Assembly: GCA_028871235.1 (NCBI GenBank)
Contig: JAGWNO010000105.1
Location: forward strand, 1 to 7,143
Origin: Gammaproteobacteria bacterium
GTDB lineage: Bacteria > Pseudomonadota > Gammaproteobacteria > Natronospirales > REEB76
Direction: 5' to 3'
DNA length: 7,143 nt
Made by a program: the position numbers and the translations under genes. This document shows, one piece after another, positions 1-4,754 of this stretch (the stretch's first letter is position 1; each line of letters begins with the position of its first letter). Under the pieces are notes generated by a model. The model was not told the origin of the DNA. It saw nothing but the letters and a program-made list of their open reading frames with translations, and did no database searches.

Positions 1-667
1 ACGTTTCGGCAAGGCGGTGATCGATCGCTTCCTCAGTCATTGTCACCTCCGGCGGGTGCCAGCCAAGACCGTGGTGCTGGGTGCCGGCGACGTGTCCAGC
101 TCCCTGTTCCTGGTGGTCGAGGGCTCGGTGACCGTGATCGTCGAAGACGAGAACGGCAACGAGATCGTCATGGCCTACCTCAACCGCGGCGATTTCTTCG
201 GTGAGACCGGCCTGTTCCAGCAGAAGCCGTCCTACAGTGCCTGGGTGCGCACCCGCAATGAGTGCCTGCTGGGTGAGATCAGTCACACGCGCTTTCGCGA
301 ACTGGCCAACGATGACCCGGAGTTGCTGTTCGAACTGGCGCGGCAGCTGGCGACGCGGCTCCGGCACACCACCGTCAAGGTGCGGGACCTGGCTTTCCTG
401 GACGTCACCGGCCGCATCGCACGCACACTGCTGGATCTGTGCCAGCAGCCGGACGCCATAACCCATCCCGACGGCATGCAGTTGCGCATCAGCCGCCAGG
501 AACTCGGCCGCATCGCGGGCTGTTCCCGGGAGATGGCCGGGCGCGTGCTCAAATCGCTGGAAGAGCAATCGCTCATCGCCGTGTCCGGCAAGACCATCGT
601 GGTGTTCGGCGCGCGCCCGGACAGTGACAAGACCATACCCCTCAGCCGCCGCTTCCGTCACAAGTAG
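1..667 (+). CDS. crp: Crp/Vfr-type transcription regulator, 5' end outside window
   Basis: A cyclic-nucleotide-binding transcription factor of the CRP/FNR family, closest by eye to enteric CRP and pseudomonad Vfr. Numbering from the GTG at 17, it aligns with E. coli CRP without gaps at a constant offset of 9. The cNMP beta-roll is at about 8-95 (GDFFGETGLF at 58-67), the dimer helix near 100-127 (T118, T119 for CRP T127, S128; then LAFLDVTGR), and the winged HTH at about 156-195. The recognition helix SREMAGRVLK keeps the DNA-reading R171, E172 and R176, so a TGTGA-like half-site is expected. The frame stays open to the left edge, and CRP has about nine more N-terminal residues, so the real start probably lies before the window. 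Oddities: Tyr73 replaces the cAMP-phosphate contact Arg82, and a 16-residue basic tail follows the usual C-terminal FGxR. It ends in TAG, 6 bp from the convergent trpC stop. Family is certain; ligand is not. Confidence 0.93.
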   Translation, partial: RFGKAVIDRFLSHCHLRRVPAKTVVLGAGDVSSSLFLVVEGSVTVIVEDENGNEIVMAYLNRGDFFGETGLFQQKPSYSAWVRTRNECLLGEISHTRFRELANDDPELLFELARQLATRLRHTTVKVRDLAFLDVTGRIARTLLDLCQQPDAITHPDGMQLRISRQELGRIAGCSREMAGRVLKSLEEQSLIAVSGKTIVVFGARPDSDKTIPLSRRFRHK

Positions 668-669
668 CG

Positions 670-688
670 CTGTTCAAGCGGCGAACAG
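670..688. terminator. Hairpin at the crp/trpC convergent junction
   Basis: A perfect 6-bp inverted repeat, CTGTTC (670-675) and GAACAG (683-688), with a 7-nt loop. It starts just after the crp stop and overlaps the trpC stop codon (TCA at 674-676 on +). No T-run follows on either strand, so it is a weak candidate for a shared bidirectional end rather than a canonical intrinsic terminator. Confidence 0.3.
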
Positions 689-1474
689 TTCCGCCAGTTT
701 CACGCCCGGATCTGCGGCGCGCATGCAGCTCTCGCCGACCAGGAATCCCCGCACACCCGCACGCCGCAGGCGCGCCACATCCTCGCGCGTGGCGATGCCG
801 CTCTCGGTCACCACCAGGCAATCAGCCGGCACCTTCGGTACCAGCGCCAGCGTCGTTTGGACATCGGTGCGGAAGGTGTGCAGATCACGGTTATTGATGC
901 CGATCAGCGGCGCTGGCAGCGCCAGGGCCCGCTCCAGCTCCACCCCGGTGTGCACTTCCACCAGCGCATCCATGTCCAGGTCCGCCGCCAGCATGAGCAA
1001 GTCCGCCAGCATGGCATCCCCGAGGACCGCCGTAATGAGCAGGATGCAATCCGCGCCCAGCACGCGCGACTCGTACACCTGCCAGGGATCAATGATGAAA
1101 TCCTTGCGTAACACCGGCAGCTCGCAGGCCGCCTTCGCCGTCTGCAGATATTCCGCCCGACCCTGGAAATATTTCCCGTCGGTCAGCACCGACAGGCAGG
1201 TGGCGCCGCCGGCCGCATAGCTCGCGGCGATGGCGTTCACATCGAAATCCTGCCGCAGTACGCCCTTGCTGGGCGAGGCCTTCTTGATCTCGGCGATGAT
1301 GCCAGGTCGGCCGGCCGCGGTGGACCGCCGCAACCCATCCAGGAAGCCGCGGGTTGCAGGCAGGCCCTGCAGTTGCGCGCGCAGGCGCGCCAATGGCTGC
1401 GCCCGGCTGCGCACCTTCACCTCCGCCGCCTTGTCGGCGAGGATGCGGGTGAGCACATCCGCCGTGCTGCTCAT
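674..1474 (-). CDS. trpC: Indole-3-glycerol phosphate synthase
   Basis: Cytoplasmic TIM-barrel enzyme that decarboxylates and cyclises CdRP to indole-3-glycerol phosphate, the fourth step of tryptophan synthesis. It is 266 residues, normal for a monofunctional TrpC; no TrpF (PRAI) domain is fused. All active-site segments are visible: AEIKKASPSKG at 61-71 (E62, K64), LRKDFI at 122-127 (K124, the catalytic-acid lysine), VEVH at 172-175 (E173), GINNRDL at 192-198 (N194) and TESGI at 223-227 (S225). Phosphate-binding glycines are near the C-terminus (RGFLVGES at 242-249). Its ATG overlaps the trpD stop as ATGA. A GGAG lies 8 nt upstream inside trpD, so translational coupling is likely. It is the last gene of the trp block. 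No damage seen. Confidence 0.97.
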   Translation of the reverse strand: MSSTADVLTRILADKAAEVKVRSRAQPLARLRAQLQGLPATRGFLDGLRRSTAAGRPGIIAEIKKASPSKGVLRQDFDVNAIAASYAAGGATCLSVLTDGKYFQGRAEYLQTAKAACELPVLRKDFIIDPWQVYESRVLGADCILLITAVLGDAMLADLLMLAADLDMDALVEVHTGVELERALALPAPLIGINNRDLHTFRTDVQTTLALVPKVPADCLVVTESGIATREDVARLRRAGVRGFLVGESCMRAADPGVKLAELFAA

Positions 1475-2481
1475 TGCGTGGTCTCCACCAGCCGCTGCAG
1501 CCGCCGTTCCGGCTCGCCACTGCGCACGGTTTCTCTGGCGCGCGCCACACCGGCGGCGAGCGTCGCGCTCAGTCCGGCCGCGTAGATCGCGGCACCGGCA
1601 TTCAACACCACCAAATCGGTGGCCGCTCCCGGTTTACCCGCCAGCGCCTGGCGCACGAGCGCAAGACTTTCCTGGACGCTCGCCACCCGCAGCGGATCCA
1701 CGGACTGTGGCGTCATGTCGAAATCCTCGGGACGCACACTGTAGCTGCGGATCTGGCCGCGTTGCAGTTCCGCCACCCAGGTGGGTGCGGCGATGCTGAT
1801 CTCGTCCAGGCCATCGTAGGAATGCACCACCAGCACGTGCTTGCTGCCGAGTGTATGCAGTACCTTGGCCAGGGGCTCCACCCAGCGTTGCGCGAACACT
1901 CCCAGCAGCTGGTTGGGCGCGTCGGCGGGATTGGTGAGCGGCCCCAGCAGATTGAAGAGCGTGCGCGTGCCGAGCTCGCGACGCGGCGCTGCGGCGTGGC
2001 GCGCGGCACTGTGATGCGCCGGCGCGTACAGGAAACCCACGCCGACGGTCTCGATGCACTGCGCGATGCGCTCCGGCGGCAAGTCCAGTTTCACCCCCAA
2101 AGCCTCCAGCACGTCGGCGCTGCCGGAGCTGCCGGACATGGCGCGGTTGCCGTGCTTGGCCACACGCCCGCCGGCCGCCGCCACCACAAACGCCGCGGCG
2201 GTGGAGACGTTGAACAGGCTCTTGCCGTCGCCACCGGTGCCGCAGGTGTCCACCAGACGCTCACGGGGCACCGTCACGCGTATCGCCAGCTCGCGCATCA
2301 CCGTGGCGGCGGCGGCGATTTCCTCCACTGTCTCGCCCTTGGCCCGCAGACCAGCAAGGAAACCGCCGATCTGGATGGGCGTGGCGCCGCCGGTCATGAG
2401 CTGGCGCATCACCGTCTGCATGTCGGCGCGCGACAGGTCTTCACGATCCACGATGCGGCTGATGGCTTCCTTGATATCCAT
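1471..2481 (-). CDS. trpD: Anthranilate phosphoribosyltransferase
   Basis: Transfers phosphoribose from PRPP to anthranilate (third reaction in the chorismate-to-Trp route); cytoplasmic dimer of the nucleoside phosphorylase class III fold. It is 336 residues, the normal length for a monofunctional TrpD. An N-terminal helical domain (about 1-70) precedes the alpha/beta domain. The PRPP loop is DTCGTGGDG at 78-86, followed by KHGNR at 109-113 and SGSSGSAD at 116-123. The anthranilate-binding His pair is at 156-157. LFNLLGPLTNPA is at 175-186, and the metal-binding DGLDE is at 223-227 (D226, E227). It starts at ATG 2481 behind a modest AAAGG. Unlike its neighbours it is separated from trpG by 57 nt holding a GC hairpin, and its own stop overlaps the trpC start. 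Confidence 0.97.
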   Translation of the reverse strand: MDIKEAISRIVDREDLSRADMQTVMRQLMTGGATPIQIGGFLAGLRAKGETVEEIAAAATVMRELAIRVTVPRERLVDTCGTGGDGKSLFNVSTAAAFVVAAAGGRVAKHGNRAMSGSSGSADVLEALGVKLDLPPERIAQCIETVGVGFLYAPAHHSAARHAAAPRRELGTRTLFNLLGPLTNPADAPNQLLGVFAQRWVEPLAKVLHTLGSKHVLVVHSYDGLDEISIAAPTWVAELQRGQIRSYSVRPEDFDMTPQSVDPLRVASVQESLALVRQALAGKPGAATDLVVLNAGAAIYAAGLSATLAAGVARARETVRSGEPERRLQRLVETTQ

Positions 2482-2511
2482 GTGACTGGGCCTTTCTATT
2501 GCGTTGTGCTC

Positions 2512-2538
2512 CCCCCGCCAATGAACGAAGGACGGGGG
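2512..2538 (-). other. GC-rich hairpin in the trpG-trpD gap
   Basis: In the transcript the repeat reads CCCCCG (from 2538) and CGGGGG (to 2512) around a 15-nt loop. The loop can add a CC/GG pair after one bulged base. It begins directly after the trpG stop, and no U-run follows, so it does not look like a terminator. It could stabilise mRNA, mark processing, or tune trpD expression relative to trpG; the function is inferred. Confidence 0.45.
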
Positions 2539-3117
2539 TCACTGTTTCAGGAAGTTCCTGAGCAGGTCATGGCCGTGCTGGGTCAGGATGGATTCCGGAT
2601 GGAACTGCACGCCTTCGACCGGGTGGGATTTATGCCGCACACCCATGATCTCCTCCATCTTCCCATCGGGGTTCTCAGTCCAGGCGGTCAGCGCCAGACA
2701 GTCCGGCAGTGAATCCTGTGCGATGACCAGGGAGTGATAACGCGTCGCCTCGAATGGATCGGGCAAGCCGGCGAACACGCCGTGGCCGGTATGCCGGATG
2801 CGTGAGGTCTTGCCGTGCATCACCTGTCCCGCATGCACGATGCGTCCGCCGTAGGCCTGGCCGATGCTCTGGTGGCCGAGGCACACGCCGAGGATCGGGA
2901 CGCGTGCGCCGAACTGCTGGATAAGCTTCACGGAGATGCCCGCTTCAGTGGGTGTACAGGGTCCCGGCGAGATCACGATACGCTCCGGTTTGAGCGCCTC
3001 CACGTCCTCCAGCGTCAGCGCATCGTTGCGGTATACCCGCACTTCGGCGCCCAGCTCGCCCAGGTACTGCACCAGGTTGTAGGTGAAGGAATCATAATTG
3101 TCGATCATCAGCAGCAC
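2539..3117 (-). CDS. trpG: Anthranilate synthase component II (glutamine amidotransferase)
   Basis: Class I glutamine amidotransferase that releases ammonia from glutamine for TrpE. It is 192 residues, standard for a stand-alone TrpG/PabA, and no TrpD fusion is present. The triad is visible: Cys79 in GVCLGHQ (77-83), with His173 and Glu175 in VQFHPES (170-176). The N-terminal IDNYDSFTYNLVQYLGELGAEV and the SPGPCTP loop (50-56) are typical. The GTG start is preferred: GGAGG lies 7 nt upstream (3125-3129), and GTG restores the usual MLLMIDNYDS N-terminus, whereas the ATG at 3108 would remove three conserved residues and leave poor spacing. The start is 1 nt after the trpE TGA, so coupling to trpE is expected. 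It may double as PabA for folate synthesis; sequence alone does not separate the two, but the context says TrpG. Confidence 0.96.
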   Translation of the reverse strand: MLLMIDNYDSFTYNLVQYLGELGAEVRVYRNDALTLEDVEALKPERIVISPGPCTPTEAGISVKLIQQFGARVPILGVCLGHQSIGQAYGGRIVHAGQVMHGKTSRIRHTGHGVFAGLPDPFEATRYHSLVIAQDSLPDCLALTAWTENPDGKMEEIMGVRHKSHPVEGVQFHPESILTQHGHDLLRNFLKQ

Positions 3118-3118
3118 G

Positions 3119-3493
3119 TCACTTCCTCCCCGCCCCAGCGCCGGTCATGGCCACCGCCTTGAGCAGAGCCTGGCCCTTGCTCAAGGTTTCCTGCCACTCC
3201 CGTTCCGGCACCGAATCGTGCACGATGCCGGCGCCCGCCTGCACGTGCAGGTAGCCGCCCTTGATGACCGCCGTGCGGATGGCGATGGCGGTATCCAGGT
3301 TGCCGTTCCAGCCGATGTAGCCGACCGCGCCGGAATAGATGCCGCGCTTCACCGGCTCCAGTTCATGAATGATCTCCAATGCCCGTACCTTGGGTGCGCC
3401 GCTCACGGTGCCCGCGGGAAAACAGGCGCGCAGCACCTCCATGGGGCCCAGCCCCGGCCTGAGCCTGCCCTGTATCTGAGAGACGATATGCAT
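3119..3493 (-). CDS. trpE: TrpE C-terminal fragment (124 aa, after the TAG)
   Basis: Carries the remaining chorismate-enzyme motifs: PAGTVSGAPKVRALEII at 26-42, GAVGYIGWNG at 55-64, DTAIAIRT at 67-74, QAGAGIVHDSVPE at 85-97 and EREWQETLSKGQALL, whose Glu pair (97 and 101) matches the C-terminal metal ligands. These close the active site, so the fragment cannot work without the N-terminal part. The ATG at 3493 is an internal Met of the conserved VMHIVS motif, not a natural start, and no Shine-Dalgarno precedes it. Expression would need read-through or termination-reinitiation across 9 nt. Its stop is 1 nt before the trpG GTG. Confidence 0.75.
   Translation of the reverse strand: MHIVSQIQGRLRPGLGPMEVLRACFPAGTVSGAPKVRALEIIHELEPVKRGIYSGAVGYIGWNGNLDTAIAIRTAVIKGGYLHVQAGAGIVHDSVPEREWQETLSKGQALLKAVAMTGAGAGRK
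3122..3129 (-). promoter_or_regulatory. Strong Shine-Dalgarno of trpG
   Basis: The transcript reads GGAGGAAG here, inside the last codons of trpE, 7 nt from the GGAGG core to the GTG at 3117. It is the strongest ribosome site in the window and settles the GTG start. It also means TrpG can be made even though translation of trpE is interrupted upstream. Confidence 0.7.
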
Positions 3494-3502
3494 GACGTGG
3501 GA

Positions 3503-3505
3503 CTA
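3503..3505 (-). other. In-frame amber codon replacing the conserved TrpE Tyr
   Basis: The codon TAG follows GAG CGT (Glu-Arg) and precedes TCC CAC GTC ATG (Ser-His-Val-Met). It stands at codon 364 of 491, at the position of Tyr in the family motif. TAG is used as a true terminator by the crp-like gene and gph in this window, so genome-wide recoding is unlikely. Confidence 0.9.
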
Positions 3506-4594
3506 ACGCTCGATCAGCATGCGTTCGCTGATGCGCACGCTGCCGGTCTCCGCCACGCGTCCCACGTCGTTGCGGCCGAGGTCCAGGAGCATCACGTGCT
3601 CGGCGCGCTCCTTGGGATCCGCCAGCAGTTCCTCGGCAAGCGCCGCATCCTCCGCCGGCGTGCGGCCGCGCGGCCGGGTGCCGGCGATGGGACGCAGTGT
3701 CACCTCGCCTTTCTCCACGCGCACCAGCACTTCCGGCGACGAGCCCACCACCTGGAAATCGCCCAGCTCCAGGTGGTACATGTAAGAGGAAGGATTCAGC
3801 ACGCGCAGCGCCCGGTACACGTCCAGCGCGCTGCCAGCGAACGGCGCGCTCAGCCGCTGCGACAGCACCACCTGCATGATGTCGCCGGCGCGGATGTACT
3901 CCCGCGCCCGCGCCACCGCGGCACAGAAGGCCGCTTCCGCGAAGCCGGACTGGAAACGGCCGGCGACGCTGCCGGCAAAACCACGGGGGGAAGGATAGCG
4001 CAGCGGCGCGCGTAACCGCGCCGCCAGATCTTCCAGCCGCTGCTGCGCGCCGGTCCACGCTCCGGGTGCGTCGGCGTCGGCATGCACCACCAGCTGCAAG
4101 GTGCCGCGCAGGTTATCCAGGATGACCAGCTCATCGGTTAGCAGCAGGAAGATATCCGGACAGCCGAGGATATCCGGCTTGTGGAGTCCGCGCAGCTTCG
4201 GTTCCATGCAGCACACCGCATCGTAGCCGATGTAGCCGACGAAACCGCCGCTGAAACGCGGCAGACCGGCGATGGCCGGCACGCGGAACCGGCGCCGCAG
4301 TTTGTCGAGCTCGGCGAGCGGATCATCGCATCGCTGCCGATCCTCCTGGTCGTCGCGGCACACGCAGAATTCCCCATCGGCGTAGCGGAGCGTCGTCCGG
4401 GCCGGCAGACCGATAATGGAATAGCGGCCCCAGGTCTCGCCGCCCTCCACAGATTCAAGCAGAAATGAATGCGGTGCGTCGGCCAACTTGAGATAGGTGC
4501 TCAAGGGCGTGTCGAGATCCGCAAGAAGCTCCTTGACGACGGGGATGTGGTTATAACCGGCTGCCCGGAGGGCGTCAAAACGCTGTTGATCCAT
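3503..4594 (-). CDS. trpE: TrpE N-terminal fragment (363 aa, up to the TAG)
   Basis: This is the part that would be translated normally. The Trp feedback site is present as LLES at 45-48 and, in the second element, NPSSYM at 267-272, where most TrpE proteins have NPSPYM. The chorismate-binding domain starts near 215. GDIMQVVLSQR is at 238-247, RPIAGTRPRG at 301-310, the catalytic-base His333 in AEHVMLLDLGRND (331-343), and metal-binding Glu residues are nearby. It lacks the last quarter of the fold, so it should be inactive alone. It starts at ATG 4594, with AGGG 9 nt upstream, 58 nt after the trp leader stop. Regulation is probably through the leader. Confidence 0.85.
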   Translation of the reverse strand: MDQQRFDALRAAGYNHIPVVKELLADLDTPLSTYLKLADAPHSFLLESVEGGETWGRYSIIGLPARTTLRYADGEFCVCRDDQEDRQRCDDPLAELDKLRRRFRVPAIAGLPRFSGGFVGYIGYDAVCCMEPKLRGLHKPDILGCPDIFLLLTDELVILDNLRGTLQLVVHADADAPGAWTGAQQRLEDLAARLRAPLRYPSPRGFAGSVAGRFQSGFAEAAFCAAVARAREYIRAGDIMQVVLSQRLSAPFAGSALDVYRALRVLNPSSYMYHLELGDFQVVGSSPEVLVRVEKGEVTLRPIAGTRPRGRTPAEDAALAEELLADPKERAEHVMLLDLGRNDVGRVAETGSVRISERMLIER

Positions 4595-4600
4595 GACTGG

Positions 4601-4612
4601 TCACCCTGAAAA
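4601..4612 (-). repeat. Direct repeat copy 1, at the trpE Shine-Dalgarno
   Basis: Reads TTTTCAGGGTGA in the transcript, 11 of 12 identical to the copy at 4719-4730. Both copies contain an AGGG and lie just upstream of a start codon (trpE here, the leader peptide there). Confidence 0.6.
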
Positions 4613-4618
4613 CGGAAT

Positions 4619-4649
4619 TGACGAATTGCCTAGAGATGCAAAAACGTCA
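4619..4649 (-). promoter_or_regulatory. trp leader hairpin downstream of the leader stop
   Basis: TGACG (4649-4645) pairs with CGTCA (4623-4619), and TTGC (4641-4638) with GCAA (4629-4626), with a 3x2 internal loop and an 8-nt apical loop. It shares one base with the upstream hairpin and its last three bases with the long leader-trpE stem, so it competes with that stem. It fits the role of an alternative fold when a ribosome stalls on the Trp codons (inference). Confidence 0.4.
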
Positions 4650-4674
4650 GCCTCACCATCGCCAGGTGCGGGCT
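4649..4674 (-). promoter_or_regulatory. trp leader hairpin containing the Trp codons
   Basis: AGCC/GGCT and CACC/GGTG stems (4 bp each) are separated by a CG/A internal loop. The first Trp codon, the Arg codon and part of the second Trp codon lie in or next to the 7-nt loop. A ribosome stalled at either Trp codon would melt it. A T5 run (4640-4644) follows 4 nt after the stem, which is less favourable than a classical terminator but may allow pausing. Confidence 0.45.
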
Positions 4675-4709
4675 TTTTCAACTCCGTTCAGCTCGACCAG
4701 GAAAGACAT
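4653..4709 (-). CDS. trpL: trp operon leader peptide (18 aa)
   Basis: A short ORF, MSFLVELNGVEKARTWRW then TGA, lying 58 nt upstream of trpE. Trp codons are at positions 16 and 18, flanking Arg and directly before the stop; two Trp in 18 codons next to a trp gene is the signature of an attenuation leader. Such leaders work by ribosome stalling when charged tRNA-Trp is scarce, not through the peptide product. The ATG (4709) has a weak AGGG 12 nt upstream inside a repeat shared with trpE. The codons also form RNA structure: codons 4-11 pair with the trpE ribosome site, and codons 13-18 with the stop form a hairpin. A candidate promoter lies about 50 nt upstream. The leader is too short for ordinary gene callers. 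Confidence 0.75.
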   Translation of the reverse strand: MSFLVELNGVEKARTWRW

Positions 4710-4718
4710 GTGGATAGT

Positions 4719-4730
4719 TGACCCTGAAAA
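4719..4730 (-). repeat. Direct repeat copy 2, at the leader-peptide ribosome site
   Basis: Reads TTTTCAGGGTCA, with its AGGG 12 nt before the leader ATG at 4709 (rather long spacing). It is the only Shine-Dalgarno-like element for the leader. Its UUCAG could compete with the trpE copy for the leader segment CUGAA. Confidence 0.5.
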
Positions 4731-4754
4731 GCGGCGCGAAAACCGCACCACGCC
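4727..4754 (-). terminator. Possible weak terminator after gph
   Basis: Starting one base after the gph stop, the transcript can fold GGCGTG (4754-4749) with CGCGCC (4738-4733), 6 bp with one G-U and a 10-nt loop, followed by GC and TTTT (4730-4727). An alternative GCGG/CCGC stem is directly followed by the same TTTT. It could end rpe-gph transcripts, or sit in the 5' end of the trp mRNA if the promoter at 4758-4786 is real. Confidence 0.35.

Larger units (their letters stand above)
3119..4594 (-). pseudogene. trpE: Anthranilate synthase component I, interrupted by one in-frame TAG
   Basis: TrpE converts chorismate plus ammonia (from TrpG) to anthranilate, the committed and feedback-controlled step. 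Read through the TAG at 3503-3505, the frame gives 491 codons, the normal TrpE length, with family sequence on both sides. The stop falls in ...MLIER-stop-SHVMHIVS..., where the family has Tyr (ERYSHVMHIVS), so a single third-base change from TAT or TAC explains it. There is no frameshift, deletion or length loss. As written, full-length TrpE is not made unless the codon is suppressed; translation could resume at the ATG 9 nt downstream. trpG, trpD and trpC are intact and the remaining trpE sequence shows no decay, so the lesion is either very recent or a sequencing error. Gene identity is certain; 'pseudogene' is provisional. Confidence 0.85.
4597..4700 (-). promoter_or_regulatory. Long-range leader RNA stem masking the trpE ribosome site
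   Basis: In the transcript, leader codons 4-11 (4700-4678) can pair with the trpE initiation region (4621-4597). There are three blocks: 9 bp (4678-4686 with 4613-4621), 5 bp (4687-4691 with 4606-4610) and 7 bp (4694-4700 with 4597-4603). They are separated by a 2-nt bulge (4611-4612) and a 2x2 internal loop (4692-4693 against 4604-4605). That is 21 pairs, two of them G-U. The trpE AGGG (4604-4607) is half paired and half in the internal loop; the spacer up to the ATG is paired. The inner 9-bp stem ends with a CGG/CCG step followed by UUUU, so it could also act as a terminator. A ribosome in the leader would open it. Pairing is seen; mechanism is inferred. Confidence 0.6.

Noticed and set aside
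1474..2712. Long plus-strand open frame (412 codons) over trpD
   Set aside because: Low-complexity His/Arg/Gly-rich translation, opposite a clear trpD and part of trpG; a high-GC shadow.
3503..3505. TAG recoded genome-wide as an amino acid
   Set aside because: The crp-like gene (665-667) and gph (4755-4757) end in TAG at the expected family lengths, so TAG acts as a normal stop here.
3098..4015. Plus-strand open frame over trpE
   Set aside because: Rich in His, Arg, Ala and Gln with no family motif; antisense shadow of trpE.
3119..4594. trpE as two genuine separate genes
   Set aside because: Both pieces are in one frame, the 'start' ATG is a conserved internal Met with no Shine-Dalgarno, and the break cuts through the catalytic domain.
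4615..4628. Direct repeat GAATTG-ac-GAATTG
   Set aside because: Too short to mean much by itself; it falls inside the leader stem sequences.
4649..4678. Plus-strand intrinsic terminator (hairpin followed by TTTTT)
   Set aside because: It looks good on the plus strand, but no plus-strand gene lies within 4 kb upstream; the stem is better explained as the trp leader hairpin on the minus strand.
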